Source: an uncultured Peptococcaceae bacterium
Lineage (GTDB): Bacteria; Bacillota; Peptococcia; Peptococcales; Peptococcaceae
Direction of reading: 5' to 3'
Assembly (NCBI GenBank): GCA_937922955.1
Contig: CALAKO010000063.1
Location: 1 to 11,441 of the forward strand
Length of the DNA stretch: 11,441 nucleotides
Made by a program: the position numbers and the translations under genes
Part shown: positions 6,565 through 11,441 of the stretch, piece after piece
Position numbering within the stretch: position 1 is the first letter of the stretch
Layout of the letters: each line of letters starts with the position of its first letter
The notes under the pieces: model-generated
What the model saw: the letters and a program-made list of their open reading frames with translations, nothing else
The model's database searches: none
What the model was told of the DNA's origin: nothing

Positions 6565-7770
6565 TCAATGGCCAAGATAAATATCATTCTCGACATCTTT
6601 AAAACAGCTTTCCAGCGGCTGTTTTTTGATCGATCTGATATTTTCTCGCAACCACTTCTGAAGACGATAATTATCGGCAGCTTTCAACCGATAAAACCGA
6701 TTGTAATACCCAATCACATACGCCCAGTAGTCTTCTACTGCAGACGCCCCCCAGATCTTATCCACCTTATAAAGAAGTGGCATCAGTCCAGATTGTCGAA
6801 ATAAGTGATTAGTGGATTCACGCAAAGTATGGTTTTCCGGTCGTTCTGTGCGCAGTGCCTTGAAGTCACCATCTTTAGCAATATCTTGCAGCGCCATTGT
6901 GAAACCTGTCATTTCATCGGTCTCCACATATTTAAAGCGATATTTATCCAGGATCTTGCTGGCAAGATAGCGAACATACACAGAAGCACTTTGCTCATCT
7001 TCTGTATCAAATTCTTTTCCGACCCGTAGTAGATCTTCACTGATCTGATGCGCATAGCCGCTGCGAAATGACACTTCAAACCGTGTCCAAGCATTGCAAG
7101 CTTTGGCTTCATCCAAACGGAAACCACCTTTAACGATCTGCTCACTTTTTTTATCATAGATCTTGAGCTTAGATGGGGTGTTCTCTTTCTTGGAACCGAT
7201 CGTAACAGTTTGAACGCTCCAGTCATTGGTGATGCAGCTATATTTACGCTTGCTATTTCTACCACGATGATCGACAACGATCAACGCTTTGTCTTCCAGC
7301 GCTTTATAGATGTTATGCACCGACGTTTCTTCACCATAATTCAGGTAATCTGCTGTGATGTCGATGCGGCTGAGACGCGTGGTATAATACTTGGACTGGA
7401 TCTGCCGCAGGAAATCTGCAACGGTGATGCGCACCTGATACTTTTCCTCGAATGCCGCCTGATACTCAGCCCAGGCTTGCGCTGAAAAAGCAACGGTGAC
7501 ACCGCGTTTCAGCTCTGTAGCATGCCAACCGATGGCAAAATACCAGGGCACAGTCTCGAAGGTCAAGGCAGATGAAGAACCTTGAGGTCGTTTGGTCAAC
7601 ATCGGCTTCAATTCACCAAAGAATGCTGTGATCTCTGATCGCCGAATGAAGTCATCGATTATGACTTTCACTTTGGCTAACCAAGCATCTATATCTTCTG
7701 GCATCTCTTTCACATGAAGTACCACAGTGAATTGATCCACGCCGACACAACATTGAGGTTGTTTATCCAT
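6565..7770 (-). CDS. Rep_trans family replication initiator / MobT-like relaxase
   Basis: The 401-residue protein belongs to the rolling-circle Rep_trans family (PF02486), which includes Tn916 Orf20 and ICEBs1 NicK. Visible motifs are an N-terminal VDQFTVVLHV beta strand, the RLSRIDITADYLN motif at ~132-144 with the conserved Arg-x-Asp, KLKIYDKKSEQ at ~201-211 with a Tyr that may be catalytic or conserved, and TRFEVSFR at ~229-236. Such proteins nick oriT, stay bound to the 5' end and start rolling-circle replication of the excised circle as well as transfer. AAAGGAGG lies 11 bases before the ATG. It follows the coupling ATPase across a 199-base gap full of inverted repeats, as in Tn916, where oriT lies between orf21 and orf20. 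The family call is firm; nicking activity is inferred. Confidence 0.92.
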   Translation of the reverse strand: MDKQPQCCVGVDQFTVVLHVKEMPEDIDAWLAKVKVIIDDFIRRSEITAFFGELKPMLTKRPQGSSSALTFETVPWYFAIGWHATELKRGVTVAFSAQAWAEYQAAFEEKYQVRITVADFLRQIQSKYYTTRLSRIDITADYLNYGEETSVHNIYKALEDKALIVVDHRGRNSKRKYSCITNDWSVQTVTIGSKKENTPSKLKIYDKKSEQIVKGGFRLDEAKACNAWTRFEVSFRSGYAHQISEDLLRVGKEFDTEDEQSASVYVRYLASKILDKYRFKYVETDEMTGFTMALQDIAKDGDFKALRTERPENHTLRESTNHLFRQSGLMPLLYKVDKIWGASAVEDYWAYVIGYYNRFYRLKAADNYRLQKWLRENIRSIKKQPLESCFKDVENDIYLGH

Positions 7771-7969
7771 AAGAGGGCTTTCCTCCTTTCAATTTTTGCG
7801 ATCCCTGTCATTACCTATTAGGGATCGCTGTATAACTAACGTTTGGTTACAGCATCCCATGTGGAGCAATCCATATTATATGAACTGCTCCAAGGAATGC
7901 TTTTGTCCCGCTGCCGGATAAACCGGCAGCGGCTGCATCCGGCGGGCTGTCGCCCGGCGGCCGCAGGAA
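7771..7969 (-). other. Candidate oriT / single-strand origin: gap with multiple inverted repeats
   Basis: Four to five separate inverted repeats lie between the coupling ATPase and the relaxase genes. GCGATCCCT/AGGGATCGC is at 7798-7828. CTGTA/TACAG at 7828-7852 encloses AACTAACGTTTGGTT. TGGAGCA/TGCTCCA at 7862-7892 has CATATTATATG nested inside. CCGCTGCCGG/CCGGCAGCGG is at 7908-7932. CCGGCGGGC/GCCCGGCGG at 7939-7960 has one mismatch. None is followed by a T-tract on the minus strand, so they are not ordinary terminators. The position equals that of the Tn916 oriT. The CTAACG segment is a possible nic region, but that is only a guess. Confidence 0.55.
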
Positions 7970-9358
7970 TTATTCATAGTAGCGATTCAAGAGCTTCCTA
8001 AGAACCTCATATTCTTGAAACTTCAGTTCAGGAAACTGAACAAATGAAGGGTTATCATGGACGCCATCTGTAGACGAGATCCATGCATCGCCTTGCGCAT
8101 AACGCCGTTCTGGCAATGCTTCCATCTTTTCGCTGGACCAAAGCAACATCCCTTCCTGCTTCGTTGGCCTCATAAGGATCTTTGTGCCCATAGCAGATCG
8201 GATCATGGATGGCACGCCTGCCGATTCAACCGAGGCTTCTGCGGTCGAAAGAATCACGTAGCAACCTGCCGAGGCGCCCATGGTAACGATGATCTTGACC
8301 ATGTCTTGAAGCGATTGCAGAGAATACTCTGGATCGTCCTTTGGGGCCTTTTTTGGCATGAGCGCCTGAAATGCGACCCACTCGTCAACGAAGAGGACGC
8401 TTGGATGCATACCTGCTTCCCACCACATCACCGGTCGTCCGTGTTGCTCAGAGAAATCGTCCAGCACTTTCTGACGTGCACGGCGCGTTTGCTCAAAATC
8501 TCTGAGGGCCTGCAGCATGCCACGAGCGCTGCCATCTTCGTCTGGAGAGAGCGTGTAAGGCAGCCGACTCAGTTCTGCACCCTTCGGATCGAGGATCAGA
8601 ACCTTGGAGCCATACGCGTCCGGCCCATGGGCAAGGAGTTGAATGAGGATGCTTTCCACAGCGGTGGTCTTACCGGATCTGGTTTTTCCGCAGATCAAGA
8701 TACTGCCGGATTTCGTCAGATCTAAAAAGAAACCTTCTTGGATGACCATCTGCGTCACATGATCGCTGTAGATTTCCCATGGCGTTTCAGCGATGATTTT
8801 TCTGCTTCGAGTCACGTCTTCTATGATATAAGAAACAAATGAAGATGCAGGATCTTCGTCCACCGCCACCACAGCCCAGCCAGCATAGCCTCCTGTAAGC
8901 CCCGAGCTAATGATCTTTGGGAGTTTTACGAGCGTATCTGCCGAGCACGCTGTCGTATCGATGGTCACGCTGTAACGACCTTCGCCATCTTCCCTTACAT
9001 TGAGAGAAGGAATGACCGAATCGTTTTTCAAGCCAAGCGGATTACCTCCTGTCTTTGAAAACAGACGATAACGCAGCATCTGCCGGATGGCGATATGTTC
9101 CGGCGTATATCTGGTAAACAAATACGCTATGACCAGAAAAAGAAATGTAAGCCCCCAACAGGCGAGCAGCCAGGTGCTCCAGAACTCTGCCATGGCTTCA
9201 ACATCGATCCATTTATATACTTCAGAACGATGCACAGCATCGGCAACGAAAAAGGTGACAAAGGATAAGGCAAAGAAAATGAGAGCTATCGCCATACATA
9301 TTTTTTGGGGTGACCAAAAGGCCACCCGAGATTGTTCACCGTACCGCCGTGGTATCAT
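7970..9358 (-). CDS. FtsK/SpoIIIE-like coupling ATPase (TcpA / Tn916 Orf21 type)
   Basis: The 462-residue protein has two N-terminal membrane helices (~20-40 and ~62-82), an intervening regulatory region, and an FtsK-type ATPase domain. The Walker A motif is GKTRSGKT (~224-231), VLILDPKGAEL is at ~253-263, and the Walker B motif is VLFVDE (~321-326). Length, topology and gene order match conjugative-element coupling proteins that dock the relaxase-DNA complex to a membrane secretion channel. Its ATG at 9358 overlaps the TGA of the restored upstream frame as ATGA, so translation is probably coupled; its own ribosome binding site is weak (GGGGCG). It is followed by the oriT candidate and the relaxase gene. 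Because no mating-pore genes are visible, it may load DNA into a helper element's channel. Confidence 0.93.
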   Translation of the reverse strand: MIPRRYGEQSRVAFWSPQKICMAIALIFFALSFVTFFVADAVHRSEVYKWIDVEAMAEFWSTWLLACWGLTFLFLVIAYLFTRYTPEHIAIRQMLRYRLFSKTGGNPLGLKNDSVIPSLNVREDGEGRYSVTIDTTACSADTLVKLPKIISSGLTGGYAGWAVVAVDEDPASSFVSYIIEDVTRSRKIIAETPWEIYSDHVTQMVIQEGFFLDLTKSGSILICGKTRSGKTTAVESILIQLLAHGPDAYGSKVLILDPKGAELSRLPYTLSPDEDGSARGMLQALRDFEQTRRARQKVLDDFSEQHGRPVMWWEAGMHPSVLFVDEWVAFQALMPKKAPKDDPEYSLQSLQDMVKIIVTMGASAGCYVILSTAEASVESAGVPSMIRSAMGTKILMRPTKQEGMLLWSSEKMEALPERRYAQGDAWISSTDGVHDNPSFVQFPELKFQEYEVLRKLLNRYYE

Positions 9359-9725
9359 TTTTTCGCCCCATCAGTCTTAGCATCAACGATGACAACATCG
9401 TCTGCAGTGATGGAGAGCTGATTACGATATTCCCCGTATACCATGGCTTCTGCACCTTTAGGCGCAACGATGTCACCAACTTTGATAGACATGTCGTTCT
9501 TGCGAACTTTGAAGACAAGTTTCTCAAAAAGTTCGTCTGAACACTACCATCAGTCCCCGGCTGATATGGTGTGTCATCCTTCGTAATAACCACCTCAACC
9601 TTCGTACCCAGCCGAGCTTTCGTCGTGTAGTCCTCCCATGGAGCAATGTTAGTGACCATTAGCTCCATATGGTGAAGGAACCCTTCCAGATCGAACCGTT
9701 CGTATTCACGAATATGTCTTAGCAT
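9355..9725 (-). pseudogene. Small accessory gene of the mobile element, with a -1 frameshift at a T-run
   Basis: The N-terminal part contains PWEDYTTKARLGTKVEVVIT and runs to about 9535. In that frame the sequence then becomes Ser/Leu-rich and unlike a folded protein, ending at 9336. In the frame one base back it continues naturally as EKLVFKV, VGDIVAPKGAEAMVYGEYRN and LSITADDVVIVDAK, ending in TGA that overlaps the FtsK ATG as ATGA. Adding one T to the T5 run (AAAAA at 9526-9530 on the plus strand) joins both halves into one product of ~123 residues. I have seen this sequence type in Gram-positive conjugative elements. Its place upstream of the coupling ATPase is where Tn916 and ICEBs1 carry DUF961/HelP genes, but membership of that family is not shown. 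AAAGG lies about nine bases before the ATG at 9725, better than the in-frame ATG at 9734. Confidence 0.7.
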
Positions 9726-9828
9726 TATAATCATCCTTTCTTAGCGCTTATGCGTATTGATTATTTCGCAATCTCGCTGGCCAGCTCTTGATTACACGTT
9801 AAGTCTATCATCTCATTCACTTTAATCA

Positions 9829-9854
9829 GTTCAAGCATTATGAATTGCTTGAAC
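9829..9854. promoter_or_regulatory. Perfect 9-bp inverted repeat upstream of the transfer operon (candidate operator)
   Basis: GTTCAAGCA and TGCTTGAAC are separated by 8 bases. The minus-strand right arm contains TTGAAC, usable as a -35, though no convincing -10 follows at 17-19 bases. It lies between the upstream gene's terminator and the first gene of the accessory-ftsK-rep-xis-int series, where a control site would be expected. Confidence 0.45.
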
Positions 9855-9862
9855 CGTATCGT

Positions 9863-9902
9863 AAAAAATACGCCAAGATACAGTAACAACTGTTCTTTGG
9901 CG
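9863..9902 (-). terminator. Intrinsic terminator after the regulator-like gene
   Basis: On the minus strand CGCCAAAGAACAG pairs with CTGTATCTTGGCG (outer 6 and inner 4 pairs, three mismatched bases between) around TTGTTA, then TATTTTTTAC. It begins 23 bases past the stop codon at 9925 and isolates that gene from the transfer operon. Confidence 0.75.
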
Positions 9903-9924
9903 TAAGCACTGATTCCATCAACAA

Positions 9925-10446
9925 TTAACTATCAAACCATAATATATACAAATCATCTTCACGTGCAATAATTATTTCTCGCGCCAAATCAAGTCGCGCC
10001 TTTTGCACAGTCTGATCTTCTATCCATTCCGCAATCTCATATTTCTCATACACATTATCTATAATCCGAAAGCAAGCATCCTCATATTTGTTATACCCAA
10101 CAAAGTTCGTCGGAAGATCTTTATATGGATGACCTGCAACCGCCATAAAATACCGCGCTCGTTGTCGAGTTGATTCGACTAACAGCGCCATGAAAAAAGC
10201 ATATCGTAGATCAAGAGCCGTTTGACTTGTTCGAGAAGCCTTGTGCCACATCGAAATTGTCTGCGGATGAATTCCGAAATAATCTTGCCAATACGCTCTT
10301 TTTGTCAAAATACATCTTGGATCCGCTTTTCGAGGATCAAATGCTTTAAAAAATGTATAAGCTTTTTGCTTGATTTCATAAAGACTCTTACAGTCATATG
10401 AAACTGCACGCATAATAATAGTACGTTGTTGCAAATCGGCCTCCAT
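9925..10446 (-). CDS. Unrecognised protein with a helix-turn-helix-like segment
   Basis: The ORF encodes up to 173 residues and I do not recognise the family. Residues ~47-69 (KRAYWQDYFGIHPQTISMWHKAS without the first two) read like a helix-turn-helix in which GIHPQTISMW would be the recognition helix. The remaining ~100 residues are mostly helical and rich in Tyr, Arg and Glu. There is no signal peptide or membrane segment. A DNA-binding regulator of the element or its cargo is the simplest guess. The start is uncertain: the ATG at 10446 has no ribosome binding site, whereas GGAGG at 10444-10440 lies five bases before a TTG at 10434, which would give 169 residues. A possible promoter overlaps the start region. 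The gene is about 35% G+C in 10021-10080, lower than the transfer genes, and is transcribed alone, divergent from the plus-strand gene. Confidence 0.7.
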   Translation of the reverse strand: MEADLQQRTIIMRAVSYDCKSLYEIKQKAYTFFKAFDPRKADPRCILTKRAYWQDYFGIHPQTISMWHKASRTSQTALDLRYAFFMALLVESTRQRARYFMAVAGHPYKDLPTNFVGYNKYEDACFRIIDNVYEKYEIAEWIEDQTVQKARLDLAREIIIAREDDLYILWFDS

Positions 10447-10478
10447 TCTTAATATAGAATGGAGAATGCTTCAAACAA
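10443..10478 (-). promoter_or_regulatory. Promoter with operator-like inverted repeat for the regulator-like gene
   Basis: On the minus strand TTGTTT (10478-10473), a 16-base spacer and TATATT (10456-10451) form a plausible promoter. CCATTCT at 10443-10449 and AGAATGG at 10456-10462 form a perfect 7-bp inverted repeat around the -10, suggesting repression, perhaps self-repression. Transcription would then start near 10444, which favours the TTG start at 10434. Confidence 0.4.
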
Positions 10479-10565
10479 AGCGCGCAAAAGATACCGTTAC
10501 AAATCTTGAAAACATTCCCCATTCCAGAACGGCCGCCTTTCCGGTAGACAGACGTTAATATACAT

Positions 10566-10574
10566 TTATCCACA
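10566..10574 (+). other. Single perfect DnaA-box match
   Basis: TTATCCACA equals the classical DnaA box consensus. It is alone; a real origin would carry a cluster, so a chance match is possible. Confidence 0.2.
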
Positions 10575-10645
10575 GCTCCGGACGCGTCTGCAGCAACGAA
10601 CTGTGATGCCAATGATGTTGTCATATACTAAATTATTGCATTACA

Positions 10646-10692
10646 TGCTATAATGAAGATAATTGACAACTTGTCATTGCAGGTAGTATATA
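10646..10692 (+). promoter_or_regulatory. Candidate promoters and small palindrome ahead of the plus-strand cargo gene
   Basis: The 326-base gap between the divergent genes holds no convincing ORF. In it, TGCTATAAT at 10646-10654 is a perfect extended -10. Consensus TTGACA at 10663-10668 is followed after 18 bases by TATATA (10687-10692). The palindrome TGACAAcTTGTCA at 10664-10676 overlaps that -35, and a second TTGTCAT occurs at 10618-10624. These fit a repressor-controlled promoter for the gene starting at 10773. Confidence 0.55.
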
Positions 10693-10694
10693 TG

Positions 10695-10753
10695 ATACAA
10701 TCTCAAATGTCGTTGACGTGCCATGGACATGCCTATGACATTTAAGATTGTAT
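10695..10753 (+). repeat. Long inverted repeat in the leader just before the cargo gene's ribosome binding site
   Basis: ATACAATCT (10695-10703) pairs with AGATTGTAT (10745-10753) and AAATGTC (10705-10711) pairs with GACATTT (10737-10743), with one C-A mismatch between them and a 25-base loop. The loop contains a second GACAT (10726-10730) that can pair instead with ATGTC (10707-10711). The outer arm ends two bases before AAAGGAG. No T-run follows, so it is not a standard terminator; it could be an operator or a translation-control hairpin. Confidence 0.6.
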
Positions 10754-10772
10754 ATAAAGGAGTGTGCTAATT

Positions 10773-11441
10773 ATGGTGTGTTTCGATATTAAATCTTTCA
10801 TTAATATAATCGAAACGATGATAGCATCGAACGATCCCGAAATTTTCAATGACTTAATTGGATTTTTAATCGATACCCAAATATATCGTAATCAGAACTT
10901 CAAGAATAAACATGAAAGAGTTGAGCCAGGTACAGTCAGTAAAATTTTAAATCATAAAAGAGGTCTGTTTCAGGACATAAAAATGTGTGCAGAATTAATT
11001 GATCTTGAAAGCAGAGATTTTGAACAGATAAAGATATCTTTTTCAGATATTATTTTGGATCCACTTGATTCCAATGCTAATAAAGGATTACTAGTTAAAA
11101 AGGTTTTATATGCAATAGATCTTGATAACACCATTAGTAAAACAAATAAAGAAAAATTTAGAAAAGCAGCAGAACAGGATTATGCCATTTTTTTAACAAA
11201 AGTTCTGCTCTACCTATTTAGCAACGATCCGCAACCAGAAAAAGAAAATTTGGATATTGAATCTCAAAAGGCCGAAAACAACGCTCAAGAATTAAAAGTC
11301 GATATAACTTCTGAATGTCGTCAATCTCAACTAGCAAAAAACAAAAATGCGCAGCTCAGTAGTACGAAATCCAATATTATCTCTCCTGAAAATATAATCA
11401 ATAAACAACAGACAACAACGCCTGTCTCTATAGATTGCGAT
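10773..11441 (+). CDS. AT-rich cargo gene of unknown function, N-terminal part (3' end outside window)
   Basis: The frame is open from the ATG at 10773 to the last base, giving 223 residues, and AAAGGAG lies ten bases before the ATG. The protein begins MVCFDIKSFINIIETMIASN. The first ~155 residues look helical: a segment at about residues 51-75 (EPGTVSKILNHKRGLFQDIK) resembles a helix-turn-helix or small recognition domain, and AEQDYAIFLTKVLLYLFSND (about 133-152) is a strongly amphipathic helix. From ~155 on the chain is a polar Asn/Gln/Ser/Lys linker, which suggests another domain beyond the window. There is no signal peptide. Base composition is much lower in G+C than the host genes (19 of 60 bases in 10801-10860 against 35 of 60 in 1321-1380). 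I do not recognise the family. Position and composition fit element cargo; a multidomain defence or stress protein is one possibility, not shown. Confidence 0.8.
   Translation, partial: MVCFDIKSFINIIETMIASNDPEIFNDLIGFLIDTQIYRNQNFKNKHERVEPGTVSKILNHKRGLFQDIKMCAELIDLESRDFEQIKISFSDIILDPLDSNANKGLLVKKVLYAIDLDNTISKTNKEKFRKAAEQDYAIFLTKVLLYLFSNDPQPEKENLDIESQKAENNAQELKVDITSECRQSQLAKNKNAQLSSTKSNIISPENIINKQQTTTPVSIDCD

Larger units (their letters stand above)
4881..11441. mobile_element. Tn916-family-like integrative (probably mobilizable) element, partial
   Basis: Consecutive minus-strand genes encode a Tn916-type integrase, Tn916-type excisionase, Rep_trans/MobT-like initiator-relaxase and FtsK/TcpA-like ATPase, plus a small accessory gene. 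The order matches the int-xis end and the orf20-orf21-orf22/23 replication and processing block of Tn916. The Tn916 mating-pore and hydrolase genes (orf13-orf17) are absent between them. The left boundary is near 4880, where a host reading frame breaks. The right boundary is not in the window, so mating genes beyond 11441 cannot be excluded, though that would be an unusual position. Confidence 0.8.

Noticed and set aside
8057..8725. Plus-strand ORF of 222 codons opposite the FtsK-like gene
   Set aside because: It is antisense to the Walker A and Walker B region of a clear ATPase and shows no motifs.
9761..9928. Minus-strand open frame of 55 codons ending in ELASEIAK
   Set aside because: It overlaps the strong terminator hairpin at 9863-9902 and the inverted repeat at 9829-9854, and its only ATG (9838) has no ribosome binding site.
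10394..10624. Minus-strand 76-codon ORF in the control region
   Set aside because: It has no ribosome binding site, overlaps the 5' end of the regulator-like gene in another frame, and its Tyr/Cys-rich end does not look like a folded protein.

Overview
The window looks like a chromosome segment of a low-to-mid-GC anaerobic Bacillota (a Clostridia or Negativicutes type; I cannot place it more closely). The signs are secreted proteins ending in copper-amine-oxidase-like stalk repeats, strong GGAGG ribosome binding sites, a YvbK-type acetyltransferase, and a Tn916-family integrase/excisionase/replication-relaxase/FtsK set.

Region 1, about 1-4880, is host backbone. It holds the 3' part of an exported-type protein with an Asn/Thr-rich linker, then a secreted stalk-domain protein. 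A long bidirectional terminator separates the latter from a convergent MetE-C-like (YxjG/YxjH type) methyltransferase gene. Upstream of that gene is a 17-bp palindrome close to the LysR-type MET-box known from streptococci. Next come a GNAT acetyltransferase and a low-molecular-weight tyrosine phosphatase on the minus strand. The phosphatase start codon overlaps the stop codon of an upstream reading frame of which only a short C-terminal piece remains.

Region 2, about 4880 to at least 11441, is an integrated mobile element; its far end lies outside the window. In minus-strand transcription order it carries an accessory gene (frameshifted here, ATGA overlap with the next), an FtsK/TcpA-like coupling ATPase, a hairpin-rich gap likely to be oriT, a Rep_trans/MobT-like replication initiator-relaxase, a Tn916-type Xis and a Tn916-type Int. 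No mating-pore genes lie between rep and xis, where Tn916 keeps them. The visible part therefore looks like an integrative mobilizable element that would borrow a helper's secretion channel. The integrase end lies in the gene upstream of the phosphatase, and no terminator is visible between int and the phosphatase-acetyltransferase pair.

Region 3, about 9860-11441, is AT-rich accessory DNA. An unrecognised gene with a helix-turn-helix-like segment has its own terminator. It is divergent from an AT-rich plus-strand gene that runs off the window end and is preceded by a regulatory region with promoters, a small palindrome and a long leader hairpin. This regulator-like/cargo pair is the most likely place for something undescribed, but its function cannot be read from the sequence.
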